Numbered from the stretch's first letter, positions 52,368 to 63,633 are shown. The stretch: 64,000 nt of DNA from JAJPKK01 sp963800215 (GCA_963800215.1 CAWCZY010000016.1:62001-126000); one strand, 5' to 3'. Made by a program: numbers and translations. The notes: generated by a model not told the origin, from the sequence alone.

Positions 52368-53364
52368 TCTTCGCGCTTCTCCTCGGCCGCTTCGACCTCG
52401 GCGGGAGCGAACACGTATTTGCTGTTGCAGAACTCGCAGGTCACCGAGATCACGCCGTCCTGCACCATCTCGTCGCGATCCGCCTGCGAAAAGCTCTTCA
52501 GCATGTTGGTGACGCTCTCGCGCGAGCACGAGCATTTCGCCGCGACCGCGGCGGGCTTGAACACCCGCACGCCGTGCTCGTGGAAGAGACGGTAGAGCAG
52601 GCGCTCGCTCGACAGCGACGGATCGATCAGCTCGATGTCCTCGACGGTGGCGATCAGCGAGCGGCCTTCGACCCAGGCGTCGTCCTCGGGAATGTCGTGG
52701 CGCACGATGCCGGCCGGCGCGTCGCCGGGATCGAGATCGGGGCCGCGCATCCGTTCGGCCTTCTTGGGGAGGAACTGCAGCAGCATGCCGCCGGCACGCC
52801 AGCGGTGGCGCGGGCCGCCGGCGCCGGCGATGATCTCCTCGGCGACCGCGAGCCGCACCCGGGTCGGGATCTGTTCCGAGCGCAGGAAATATTCATGGGC
52901 GGCGTCCTCGAGATTGCCGCCGCTCAGCGCGACAAGGCCCTGGTAGCGGCTCATCTCCTGGCCCTGGTCGATGGTCATGGCGAGATGGCCGCGGCCGAGC
53001 AATTCGCCCGCCGATTTGGGTGCGGCGCCGGCGATGACGGCCGGGTCGAACTGGGCACAGGCGCGCACCCGCCCCGGACTGCGGTAGTCCACCACGAGCA
53101 TGCGCACGGGGCCGTCGGTCTTGGTCTGGAGGATGAACCGGCCGTCGAACTTGAGCGAAGACCCCAGCAGCACGGTGAGCGCGATCGCCTCGCCGAGCAG
53201 CTTGGAGATCGCTGCCGGATAGGCGTGCGAATTCAAGATATCGTCGAGCGCGGGGCCGAGCCGCACCACGCGCCCGCGCAGATCGAGAGTCGCCACCTCG
53301 AACGGCAGGATGATGTCATCGGCCGCGTCGGCGGCGGGCGCGCGCGAAGTGGCCTCCTGACCCG

Positions 53365-53368
<4 letters not shown>
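52364..53368 (-). CDS. hslO: Hsp33 redox-regulated chaperone
   Basis: Holdase activated by oxidation. 334 residues from the ATG at 53368. The C-terminal redox switch is present: CSCS (CxC) and CEFC (CxxC), with the four zinc-binding cysteines. VVDYRSPGRVRACAQFDPAV and MTIDQGQEMSRYQGLVAL are family segments. Its start overlaps the argF stop by 4 bases, so the chaperone is translated from the arginine operon. Confidence 0.96.
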
Positions 53369-54284
<916 letters not shown>

Positions 54285-54288
<4 letters not shown>

Positions 54289-55496
54289 GGCTTCGCCCCC
54301 ACGGCCTCGGCGCGTTCGCGCTGGCTGCGCTCGATCCTCGTCGCGGCAGCGTCGATGCGGTCGATCGCTTCTGCGATCTCGTGCTCGTCGATGATCAGCG
54401 GTGGCAGCATGCGTACAACGTTGTCTCCGGCCGCGACGGCGAGGAGCTTCTCGGCGCGCAGCGCTTCGACCAGTTCGCCGTTCGGGCAGACGGCGACGAG
54501 CCCGAGCAGCAGGCCTTCGCCGCGCACCGCGGAGACGACGCCGGGATGGCGATCCCTGATCTCGGCGAGGCGCTGACGGAACAGGATGGCGCTGCGCTGG
54601 ACCTTTTCGAGAAACCCGGGCGCCAGCACCAGGTCGAGCACCGCATTGCCGACCGCCATGGCGAGCGGATTGGCGCCGAAGGTCGAGCCATGGGTGCCCG
54701 GGGTCATGCCCTTGCCGGCCTCCGCGGTGGTGAGGCAGGCGCCGACCGGAAACCCGCCGCCCAGCGCCTTGGCGACACCCATCACGTCAGGCGTCACACC
54801 GCAGCGCTGATGGGCGAAGAAGCTGCCGGTGCGGCCAATTCCGGTCTGCACCTCGTCGAACACCAGCAGCAGCCTGTGCTGGTCGCACAATTCGCGCAGG
54901 CCCCTGAGGAAGGGCGTCGGGACCACCCGCACGCCGCCCTCGCCCTGGATCGGCTCGATCAGGATCGCCGCGGTTTCCGGCCCGATGGCGGCCTTGACCG
55001 CCTCGAAATCGGCGAACGGAACTTGGTCGAAACCCGGCACCACCGGTCCGAACCCTTCGAGGTATTTCTTCTGCCCGCCGGCGGCGAGCGTCGCCAGCGT
55101 CCGGCCGTGGAAGGCGCCTTCGAAGGTGATGATGCGGTGACGTTCTGGATGGCTGCTGACGTACTGGTACTTGCGCGCAACCTTGATCGCGCACTCCATC
55201 GCCTCGGCGCCGGAATTGCAGAAAAACACGAGGTCGGCGAAGGTGGCGGCGCACAGCCGCTCCGCCAGCCGCTCCGCCTCGGGAATCCGGAACAAATTCG
55301 ATACGTGCCACAGTTTGTGAGCCTGCGCCGTCACCGCCTCGATCAGGTAGGGATGCGCATGCCCCAGCGCGTTGACGGCGACGCCGCCGGTAAAGTCGAG
55401 ATAGCGCTCACCATTGGTCGCGATCAGCCACGCCCCCTCGCCCCGCTCGAAGGCGAGGTCGACGCGGGCATAGGTGGGCAACAGGTGCGAGGTCAC
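54285..55496 (-). CDS. argD: Acetylornithine aminotransferase
   Basis: PLP enzyme of arginine (and lysine) synthesis. Start taken at GTG 55496 (VTSHLLPTYARVDLAFERGE), giving 403 residues as in the family; the frame stays open upstream to 55775 without conservation. FFCNSGAEAMECAIKVARKY, LVFDEVQTGIGRTGSFFAHQ and the PLP lysine in MGVAKALGGGFPVGA are clear. First gene of argD-argF-hslO. Confidence 0.96.
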
Positions 55497-55537
55497 GACA
55501 CGGGCTCGTTCGTTCGGTATCGACGGCGGATTGGGCG

Positions 55538-55571
55538 CAAAATGAAACGTGCCGCCTCTCCGGGCGGCACG
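55538..55571 (-). promoter_or_regulatory. argD leader hairpin with T-rich tail
   Basis: On the minus strand CGTGCCGCC CGGAGA GGCGGCACG (perfect 9-bp stem) then TTTCATTTTG. The stem starts at about the predicted first transcribed base and lies about 50 bases before the argD GTG. Either a 5'-end stabilising stem or an attenuator-like stop; no leader peptide rich in arginine codons is visible. Confidence 0.6.
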
Positions 55572-55578
55572 CGGGCAT

Positions 55579-55606
55579 ATTGTATTTCGCGTCCCGCTCC
55601 TGTCAA
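55579..55606 (-). promoter_or_regulatory. Strong sigma-70 promoter for argD-argF-hslO
   Basis: Minus-strand TTGACA (55606-55601), 16-base spacer, TACAAT (55584-55579). The -35 is a perfect match and the -10 differs at one base. Predicted transcription start about 55572. Confidence 0.75.
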
Positions 55607-55912
55607 CACGATGCGGCACGCGGCCGGAACCGGGCAAATCCGCCGGCCGCGGCACCAAATGCGCGATCATCTGTGGATGACGCCGCCCCAGGCCTCCCAG
55701 GGCAAGGAACATGTGGACGAGCACATGCCCGGACTCTGCGCGCGAGTCACGGCATATAGTAGCGTCGTCGCGCACTGGTACGACATCTCGTGCGGCGGCG
55801 ATTTCTTTAAGTTTGTTGGTGCGGTGAGTTCACGGCGCCCGGCCTAGGGCTGGACGACGGCGAGGAAGGATTCCGCCAAGTCGCTGCCACGAGAAAACGA
55901 AGGTGGGTGGCC
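55607..55912. other. Upstream region of gcrA
   Basis: Divergent gap beyond the argD promoter. A GATTC at 55869-55873 fits the GANTC methylation site of CcrM, about 40 bases before gcrA. No gene is seen and no clear -35/-10 pair for gcrA can be named. Confidence 0.4.
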
Positions 55913-56419
55913 ATGACATGGACTGACGAGCGGGTGGAATTGCTCAAGAAGCTTTGGGCCGACGGCCTGTCGGCGAGCCGGATCGCGGCCGAACTCGGCG
56001 GCGTATCGCGCAATTCGGTGATCGGCAAAGTGCATCGTCTCGGCTTGTCCGGCCGCGCCAAAAGCGCGTCCGCCTCGGTGCCGCGCCAACGCAAGCCGCG
56101 CCCCCACCAGCACATGATGCGGATCTCCCGCCCCGGCGTTCGCGGCAATACCGCGCTCGCGCCGATGCAAGTGTTCGAGACCGATCTCGAGCCCGAGCCC
56201 CAACTGATCGAAAACATCGTACCGATGGGGCAGCGCTGCTCGATTCTCGAATTGAACGAATGCACGTGCCGCTGGCCGATCGGCGACCCCAGCGCCGCCG
56301 ATTTCTTCTTCTGCGGCGGCAAGACCCTCGATGGACTGCCCTATTGCGGCTATCACTCGCGGATCGCCTATCAGCCGGTATCGGAGCGCCGCCGCGACAG
56401 GCGTCCGGATCGCGGCTAG
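55913..56419 (+). CDS. gcrA: GcrA cell cycle regulator
   Basis: Alphaproteobacterial transcription factor that binds sigma-70 holoenzyme and reads GANTC methylation. 168 residues from the ATG at 55913: N-terminal helix-turn-helix TWTDERVELLKKLWADGLSA and GVSRNSVIGKVHRLGLSGRA, a variable linker, and a C-terminal sigma-binding domain with CRWPIGDPSAADFFFCGG and LPYCGYHSRIAYQP. Strong marker of the class. Confidence 0.97.
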   Translation: MTWTDERVELLKKLWADGLSASRIAAELGGVSRNSVIGKVHRLGLSGRAKSASASVPRQRKPRPHQHMMRISRPGVRGNTALAPMQVFETDLEPEPQLIENIVPMGQRCSILELNECTCRWPIGDPSAADFFFCGGKTLDGLPYCGYHSRIAYQPVSERRRDRRPDRG

Positions 56420-56445
56420 ATATTTCCGGTCAGGCCGACCCATTG

Positions 56446-56549
56446 GCGTCATTGTCCGGATTGACCGGATTGACCGGATTGACCGGGCAATCCGGTACTC
56501 ACGGTCGATGTTTACCGGGATCGCGCGGTCGAGCCGGGCGATGACAGCT
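56446..56549. repeat. Inverted repeat element with 9-base tandem expansion
   Basis: Right part CGCGCGGTCGAGCCGGGCGA TGACAG matches the arm of the element at 33408-33488. The left arm carries three tandem GGATTGACC units (56458-56484). A diverged member of the same element family, just after gcrA and touching the 3' end of the convergent gene. Confidence 0.7.
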
Positions 56550-58029
56550 AAGTGGCAGGTTTGCGCGGCGGCGCGGGCGTCGGGTAGCTCGCCATCAGTT
56601 CGTCCACCATGCCCTTGGACTTCGCCCAGTCGAAGGTGCGGTAGGAGTGCCCGCGGGTCACGAACGAGGCGCCGGCGTAGAACATCTCGTACTGCACGTG
56701 ACGGGACGCGAATTCCGAGCCGAGCGCGTCCCAGGCGAGCTTGAAGAATTTCACGCGTTCCTGCGGGCTGAAGGCCGGCGACTTCTGGGTCTTGTCGATG
56801 ATGTCGGCGAGGCCGGGATCGTCGAAATCGGCGATGCTGGAGGGAACCATGATGAGCCCGCCGCCGGCGAGGTCGCGGATGGTCGTGATCACCTTGGGAT
56901 AGAGCTGCTGGGTGAGCGACTGCGCCGCATAGAGCAGATGCCGGTCCGGCACGAAGTAGGCGCCGGCCTGAATTCCCTTGGCTTCCATGCCGTGCAACAG
57001 GCCATCGACCAGCCCGACCTCGGCTGCGATCTGGCCGAGCGTGTCGCGCACCTGGGGAAAGCCGATGATGCCGTTCGCCTCGGCGATGCGGTGGGCGATG
57101 CCGGCGAGGAAGCGCATCTTCACCACCAGGCGGATCTGGCACTGGTAGTTCTGGTAGACATGGGCCGGCGTTCCGTGGAACTGCTTGAGCGTCATCTCGA
57201 TGCTTTGGTTCACGAATACCCGCTCCCAGGGCACCTTGACGTCGTCGAAATACATCACCGCGTCGTTCTCGTCGAACTGGCTCGACAGCGGATTGTCGAA
57301 GCGCGACACCGCATGCTCCTCGTAGGACTTTCGCGACAGCACCCGCAGGCCCTTGGCATTCATCGGTACGGCGAACGACACCGCCTGCTTCTCGTCGCCC
57401 GGCGACAGCGGCTGGATGCAGGTGACGAACACCTCGTTGGCCATGATGGCCGAGGTCCCCAGCATCTTGGCGCCGCGGATGGTCAGGCCGGCCGCGTCCT
57501 CGTCGACGACGCCGGCGGCGAGGAACGGGTCGGCCTGGGCGTGGGCCGGCTTCGAGCGGTCGGCCTGGGGATTGATGATCACGTAGGTGAGGAACAGGTC
57601 GTTGTCCCTGGCGAAGCGGTAATAGTCGCGCACCGCCGCGGCCCGCTTGGGATCATGCGCCTCGAACAGGTCGAGCCCCATGTACATGCCGCCGATGCAG
57701 GACGCCACGTGGTCGGGCGAGCGGCCCATGAAGCCGTAATGCAACCCGGCCCAGGCCTCGAGCGCGCGGCGGCGCTCCACCAGCTCGGCATAGTCGCGCG
57801 GCAGCTGCCAGCATCGGCTGACCCGCAGCCCGCTGTCCGGGCTCGCAAACGTCATGGCGTCGATGTGCGCGGGTTCCGCCTGGAAGTCGTAGAGCCGCGC
57901 CGCGGATCGCACCGAATTGCGGAACGCCTCGTGGACCGTCACATCGGCGACGCGCTCGCCGTTTATGGAGACGTCACGCCCGTCGCGAAGGCTTTCGATA
58001 TGGTCCTGACCGTTGCGTGCCGCGCGCAT
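56548..58029 (-). CDS. 4-hydroxyphenylacetate 3-hydroxylase (HpaB) family flavin monooxygenase
   Basis: 493 residues, acyl-CoA-dehydrogenase-like fold of two-component, FADH2-using hydroxylases. LHYGFMGRSPDHVASCIGGM, YVIINPQADRSKPAHAQADP, GAKMLGTSAIMANEVFV and FDDVKVPWERVFVN are the family blocks, and GGGLIMVPSSIADFDDPGL lies near the end. The true substrate could be another phenol. No flavin reductase (HpaC) or ring-cleavage genes lie nearby, so it would depend on a reductase elsewhere. Confidence 0.92.
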   Translation of the reverse strand: MRAARNGQDHIESLRDGRDVSINGERVADVTVHEAFRNSVRSAARLYDFQAEPAHIDAMTFASPDSGLRVSRCWQLPRDYAELVERRRALEAWAGLHYGFMGRSPDHVASCIGGMYMGLDLFEAHDPKRAAAVRDYYRFARDNDLFLTYVIINPQADRSKPAHAQADPFLAAGVVDEDAAGLTIRGAKMLGTSAIMANEVFVTCIQPLSPGDEKQAVSFAVPMNAKGLRVLSRKSYEEHAVSRFDNPLSSQFDENDAVMYFDDVKVPWERVFVNQSIEMTLKQFHGTPAHVYQNYQCQIRLVVKMRFLAGIAHRIAEANGIIGFPQVRDTLGQIAAEVGLVDGLLHGMEAKGIQAGAYFVPDRHLLYAAQSLTQQLYPKVITTIRDLAGGGLIMVPSSIADFDDPGLADIIDKTQKSPAFSPQERVKFFKLAWDALGSEFASRHVQYEMFYAGASFVTRGHSYRTFDWAKSKGMVDELMASYPTPAPPRKPAT

Positions 58030-58303
58030 CGTCCGTCCATCCTGGGCAGGCCGCGGCCCGCCATGCGGAGACAACCATAGCACGGCGCACCGGGCCGTCC
58101 GGGGTCCGTGGCGGATCGGCAACAGCAAAGAACAAAATGGCCGAGAACCGCGCCCATACCAGTGCTTAAGGGAAGCTTCCGTATCGATGTGGTAAGCTGC
58201 CGCCTCCGGGAGCCGCCTGCCGCCCGGCGATGGACATGACCCTAAAAAAGCCGTCGTCGGATCGCCGAATCCGGCCGTTGCGCGAGAATGGACTGCCTCC
58301 TTC

Positions 58304-61273
58304 ATGGATATGATTCTCATCAAGATTTTGGCGGCCTTTCTGGCACTGAGCCAGGTGACCACGCGCCCGGACGCGATCAAGACGCAGTTCGACCCGGCCC
58401 GCGATGGCGCCGAGGTCGTCCACATCATGCGCGACGGCTGCGCCCATTTCCGCAAGGCCTTCGATGTCGAGTCGATCGACCTCGACGATCTCATCAAGAC
58501 CGCGATGGACGACCCCGGCGCCTTTTCCGCCGAGGTCAAGTCGCTCCACGGCCTGAAATTCGAAAGCCTGATCCAGGTCTACCATCAGTTCTGCAAGAAC
58601 GAGGACGTCAAGGATTCCCCGGTCGATATCGGCGCCGTCATCCGTTTCTACGACGAGGCGATGGCCGACCTGCCCGACCACACCGGTCTAAAGAACATGC
58701 GGGGCGCCGGCGGGGGCGGCGTGATCGACGGCAAGGGCGAACGCTTCGCTGACCTTTCCGAGAGCAACCGGCGCATCTGGGTACCGCTCAAGGACATCCC
58801 CCTGCATGTGCAGAAGGCCTTCATCGCCGCCGAAGACAAGCGTTTCTACGAGCACAAGGGCGTCGACGAGCGCGGCCTGATCCGCGCCATGATCGCCAAT
58901 CTCGCCAGCCCGGGCCGCCCCCAGGGCGGCTCGACCATCACCCAACAGGTAGTGAAGAACCTGCTGGTCGGCGACGACGTGACCTATGAGCGCAAGATGC
59001 GCGAGGTCGTCATCGCCTCGCGGGTCGAGCACAGCATGTCCAAGGCGGAGATCCTGGAGACCTATCTCAATTCGATCTATCTCGGCCGCGGCGCCTATGG
59101 GATCGAGCTGGCCGCCCGCACCTATTTCGGCAAGCCCGCCGCCGCGCTGACCCTCGCCGAGGGCGCCATGCTGGCCGGCCTGACCAAGGGGCCGAGCTAT
59201 TACAGCCCCGACAAGCACCCGGACCGCGCCCAGGAGCGCCTCGCCTATGTGCTTGCCCGCATGCAGGAGGATGGCGATGCCGGAGCCGGAGCCGGCGCAC
59301 CCGATCCGGCCAGGACCGGCCTGCCCCAGATGGTGGCCTACGAGCATTCCGCCCAGCGGGATTCCGGCTACTACTTCCTCGACCATGTCCGCCGTGAGGC
59401 GCGCACCCTCGCCGGCATCCCGAGCCTGACCACCGTCGCGACCACGGTGCGCACCACGATCCGTCCGGACCTCCAGCACGCCGCCGAGGCGGCCCTGCAG
59501 GAGGGCCTCGCCCAATACGAGATGCGCAATGGCCGGGCCGAATGGCATGGTGCCGAAGCCAATATCGGCGCAGCGGTGCACCGCATCGAGGCGGCCGGGG
59601 GCCCCAAGGGCAAGCCGGCCTGGCAGCAGGCGCTGGCTGCGGCCCATCCGCCGCTCTACGACGTACACTGGACGACCGCGGTGGTGCTGGGGAGCGGCAA
59701 CGACCGCGGCGATCGCAAGGGCGGGAGTGGCGGCAATGGCGGTGGCGGCCTGCGGGTCGGCCTCGCCGACGGCCGCGTGCTGCCGCTCTCGTCCAGCATC
59801 CGGCGCGGGCTCAACCTCTACGATATCGTGTTCGTGAAGGTCCCCGAGGCCCGAAGCACGCAGGCGAACAAGCAGGCCGGCGTGGCCGAGCTGCGGGTGC
59901 GCCCGGCGGTGCAAGGCGCCGCGATCATTCTCGACAACAAGACCGGCGGGATTCTCGCGATGGCAGGCGGGTTCTCCTACCCGCTGAGCCAGCTCAACCG
60001 CACCACCCAGTCGCAGCGCCAGCCCGGCTCCTCGCTCAAGCCCTTCACCTATCTCGCGGCGCTGCGCCGCGGCCTGCAGCCCAACACGCTGGTGCGCGAC
60101 CAGCAGATCACGCTGCCGCCGATCGGCAATTCGTACAACGCGCGGGACCGCGACTACTGGACGCCGAAGAATGCCGATGGCGACGGCGGCGGCATCACCA
60201 CGCTGCGGCGGGGGCTGGAGAATTCCAAGAACCTCGTCACCGCGAACCTGCTGGAGGGCGGCATCGACTGAGATCCCAGCCAGAGCCTCGCCCGCGTCTG
60301 CGAGCTCACCCTGGACGCGCAGATCTACAGCAGTTGCGTCGCCTATTATCCCTTCGTACTCGGCGCCCAGCCGGCGCGCCTCATCGACATGGCGGCGTTC
60401 TACGCCGCCATCGCCAATGAAGGCCGGCGTCCCGCCCCCTATGGCATCGAATTGATCGAGCAGAACGGCCGGGCGGTCTATACCCACAAGCCCGAGTTCA
60501 AATGGCTCGCCTCCGGCGACCGGCCGGCGTTCTTCCAGATCAAGACCATGCTGCAGGGCGTGGTGGCCCGCGGCACCGCGCGGGCGATCGCCCAGCTCTC
60601 GCCCTATGTGGCCGGCAAGACCGGCACCAGCGACGACGAGAACGACGCCTGGTTTGTGGGCTTCACCAATGACGTGACGGTCGGCGTCTGGGTCGGCTAC
60701 GACAATTCGGACGGCCGGCGCCGCACGCTCGGCAACGGCTCGACCGGCGGCCGGGTGGCGGTTCCGATCTTCGAGCAGATCATCAATGCGACCTGGTCTC
60801 TCTATGCCCGCCAGACCCCGCTAAATCCGCCCTCGCCCGAGGCGAAGAAGGAGTTGGTCGCGCTGCCGATCGATCTCGCCAGCGGCAATCGGGTGAGCGA
60901 CCGCCGCCAGCAGGCCTTTACGGAATATTTCCGGCTCAGGAACGGCGAGATGGACGACACCCAGTACAACATCGTGCCCCAGTATGAGGTGGCGTCCCCG
61001 GATACCGGCTATGGCGACGGATATGCCGACACCGGCCGTGACAGCGGCCGCACCTATTACCCCGGCGGTTACTACCAGGGAAACCGCACCTTCTACCCCA
61101 ACGGCTACAACGCGGGCGGTGGCTTGTTCGGCAATGGCGGCTTGTTCGGCCTGTTCGGGGGACAGGCCTACCAGCCGCAACGGCCGCTCTATCCACCCGC
61201 CGCCCAAGGCGAACGGCGGTTGGTGGCACCCCGCCGCGTCGACCCGGACTACCTCTATCGGGGCCTGCGCTAG
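58304..61273 (+). CDS. Bifunctional penicillin-binding protein 1 interrupted by an in-frame TGA
   Basis: Transglycosylase-transpeptidase. An unusual N-terminal region (about 1-130) precedes the GT51 domain (AFIAAEDKRFYEHKGVDERG with catalytic Glu177; GGSTITQQVVKNLL). The transpeptidase has SxxK in QPGSSLKPFTYLAAL (about 577), SKN in LENSKNLVT (about 642) and KTGT in YVAGKTGTSDDEND (about 772). Codon 656 is TGA (60269-60271), after LLEGGID and before DPSQSLARVCELT in the same frame. As written the product stops before KTGT. The tail after about 890 is Gly/Tyr/Asn-rich. Likely a base error, otherwise a nonsense mutation. Confidence 0.88.
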
Positions 61274-61372
61274 AGCATGATCCCGAAGAGTTGCAGACTT
61301 TTCGGAACGACTTCATGCGCGAGAACACAGACTTGGGAGCGCTATCCGATTCGACCCGAAACGATGGGGCTT
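61273..61372 (+). repeat. RIME-like palindromic element, diverged fourth copy
   Basis: GAGCATGATCCCGAAGAGTT then GCAGACTTTTCGG and GAGCGCTATCCG match the tandem copies at 36978-37172; the outer right arm is changed (CTTCATGCGC). Starts at the last base of the PBP stop codon. Confidence 0.75.
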
Positions 61373-61406
61373 CATTGAACGCGTTCGTCAAAAGGATCCA
61401 TTGCCC

Positions 61407-62435
61407 ATGAGAACGCATTGCTTGGCGCTCGCCCTGGCGGCGGTGCTGGTCCTGCCGCTTGGAGCCGCGGCGGATGAATTCCAGCTGCAGGAGGTGCCGA
61501 CGCTGCCGCCGCTCTCGGCCGGACCACTGGCGCCGCGCACGATCCTGTTCACCGATCACCGCAAGGACGAGCTCGTCGATCCCGTCACCGGGCTGATCCG
61601 GTTCGCCGATTGGGCACGGTCGCGGCCCGAGCAGAAGCAGTTGTTGAGCCTGTTTCCCTCCTATGAGGAGCCGGCCGTCCCCGGCCCCGAGGCCCCGAGC
61701 AAGGCGCGCAGGCGGCACCTCCACGTCTATGTCGCGGAGGCGCGCTTCGAGATCGCCCGGCCGGCGGGCGCGATCGACTTTTCGACGCTCGTCACCATGG
61801 CGGTGCTCGAAAAGCTCGATCCCTCGATCAAGCACAAGGTGCTGGCGCCGGCGGACGTCATTCCCAACAAGGACCCCAAGTTCGCGGCCAACCGCGATCC
61901 CGACCGCAACTGGTGTGAAGGCCCCGGCGTGCTCTGCATCCAGTCGAACTACAAGCTCGAGGGCCGGCTGCCGACCGGCATCCTGCTGGTCAACAAGATC
62001 CGGGAGAGCGGCAAGAAGATCGCCGACTTCCTGGAATTCCAGAGCGAGCTGCGCCAGCTGCCGCCAGCCGAAATCAACCAGGCCGCGATCGCCCAGGCGA
62101 CCGGCGTCGACACCCCGGTCGCCGGCGCCATCGAGCAGAACATCTTCTATGTCAACCAGGTGATGCAGTTCGGAAAATTCCTCGCGGTGCTGCAGCCCGA
62201 TCCGGCCGACGCCACGAAGTCGATCGCCACCGCCTTCATCGCGCTCGCGGTCGACAGCGACCTGTTCGAGAAGAAGAAGGAATTCGAGAACGTCCCGGTG
62301 CTGCGCAATCTGGTGCCGGCCCAGGTGCTCGCCGGCAACAGCTCGTTCAACACCGGCAATTCGATCAGCGGCGGCCTGCCGAAATATTCGCGCAACCGCG
62401 TCAAGGCGATCGCCGGGCTGTTGGAGAAGGAGTAG
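61407..62435 (+). CDS. Conserved secreted protein of unknown function
   Basis: 342 residues with a Sec signal peptide (MRTHCLALALAAVLVLPLGA, cleavage near AAADE). The mature part has no motif I recognise; FADWARSRPEQKQLLSLFPS, RDPDRNWCEGPGVLCIQSNY and NSISGGLPKYSRNRVKAIAG look conserved-type rather than random, and there are two closely spaced cysteines (WCEGPGVLC). I believe it has homologues in Rhizobiales. Preceded by AAAGGA. Confidence 0.75.
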   Translation: MRTHCLALALAAVLVLPLGAAADEFQLQEVPTLPPLSAGPLAPRTILFTDHRKDELVDPVTGLIRFADWARSRPEQKQLLSLFPSYEEPAVPGPEAPSKARRRHLHVYVAEARFEIARPAGAIDFSTLVTMAVLEKLDPSIKHKVLAPADVIPNKDPKFAANRDPDRNWCEGPGVLCIQSNYKLEGRLPTGILLVNKIRESGKKIADFLEFQSELRQLPPAEINQAAIAQATGVDTPVAGAIEQNIFYVNQVMQFGKFLAVLQPDPADATKSIATAFIALAVDSDLFEKKKEFENVPVLRNLVPAQVLAGNSSFNTGNSISGGLPKYSRNRVKAIAGLLEKE

Positions 62436-62479
62436 GCGCGCCCGGAACTGGGGCCTGATTGAATTTCGCGCGCCGGGAG

Positions 62480-63457
62480 TTACTCGACGGCGGCACCGGA
62501 TGCTTTGACGACTTTACCCCATTTCTCGACTTCGGCCGCCAGGAACGTCTGAAATTCCTGGGGCGTGGTGCCGTAGGGAATTGCCCCCAGCGCTTCGATC
62601 TCCTTTTGAAACTCCGGATCATCCAAAGCCTTGCGGATTTCGCTGCTGAGCCGTTCGACAATCGGTGCGGGGGTTTTCGCCGGCGCCAGCACCGATTGCC
62701 AAGCCGTCGCCTCGAAGCCCGCGACGCCGGACTCCGCAATCGTCGGCAGGTCGGGATACCTGGGGTGCCTGCGCGCGCTGGCTATTCCCAGGGCTCGCAA
62801 AGTGTTCCCTTCGATATGGGGCGCGAGCGGGGGCAGGTTGTCGAGCATCACCTCGATCTGACCGCCGAGCAGCGCATTTATCGCCTGGGCGGAACCGCGG
62901 AACGGCACATGAGTCATTCGGATCCCCGTCATGGAGGAAAGCAGCTCCATGGCGACGTGAGCGGCGGTGCCGACACCCGGCGTTCCGTAATTCAAGCGCC
63001 CCGGATCGGCTTTGGCGTAGACGATGAACTCTTCGACGGATCGGACCGGAACCGACAGATTGACGACGAGGACATTGGGGACCAACGCCACCATGGAGAC
63101 CGGAGCGAAGTCTCGCAACACGTCGAACGGCAGCTTCTTGTAGACCGTCTGATTGATTGCGAGAACCGCGGCTGCCATGAGCAGCGTATACCCGTCAGGG
63201 GCGGCCCGGGCGACCGAGGCAGCGCCGAGGTTGCCACCCGCACCCGTCTGATTCTGGACCACGAACGATTTGCCGAGCGCCCTTTCCAGCCTGTGCGCGA
63301 CCAGACGCGCGAGCAGGTCGTTCGCACCGCCGGGGACAAATGGAGCGACGATCGTTACCGGGCGTGAAGGATAGGTTTGCGATAACGTCGGGCTCCCGGC
63401 GACAATGCAAAGCCCGGTCGCCACGAGCGCGGACACGAGTCTTCGTCGCGAAAGCAT
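62480..63457 (-). CDS. Bug/TctC family substrate-binding protein
   Basis: Periplasmic binding protein of tripartite tricarboxylate transporters, 325 residues. Signal peptide, then YPSRPVTIVAPFVPGGANDL, VVQNQTGAGGNLGAASVARA, PDGYTLLMAAAVLAIN and TAAHVAMELLSSMTGIRMTH. TctA/TctB membrane genes are not in the window, as is common for solitary Bug proteins. Ligand probably a carboxylate. Confidence 0.94.
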   Translation of the reverse strand: MLSRRRLVSALVATGLCIVAGSPTLSQTYPSRPVTIVAPFVPGGANDLLARLVAHRLERALGKSFVVQNQTGAGGNLGAASVARAAPDGYTLLMAAAVLAINQTVYKKLPFDVLRDFAPVSMVALVPNVLVVNLSVPVRSVEEFIVYAKADPGRLNYGTPGVGTAAHVAMELLSSMTGIRMTHVPFRGSAQAINALLGGQIEVMLDNLPPLAPHIEGNTLRALGIASARRHPRYPDLPTIAESGVAGFEATAWQSVLAPAKTPAPIVERLSSEIRKALDDPEFQKEIEALGAIPYGTTPQEFQTFLAAEVEKWGKVVKASGAAVE

Positions 63458-63633
63458 GGTCAGTCACTCCTCGCCCGAACAATATCTACAATTATTGTCG
63501 GCCCGTCGCAGCAGGGATCGGGGAGTAACCGCTCCATCCGGGCCACATCACAATGGCTGGGCACTTGCAGGCTTCCGGGCGATAGGTTGCTCCAGCGAGC
63601 ATTCCGGCGCCCCGGAAAATCGAACCCTTCCTA

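Noticed and set aside
56458..56484. Short tandem repeats as a CRISPR-like array.
   Set aside because: Units of 9 bases are directly adjacent without spacers and belong to the arm of an inverted repeat element.
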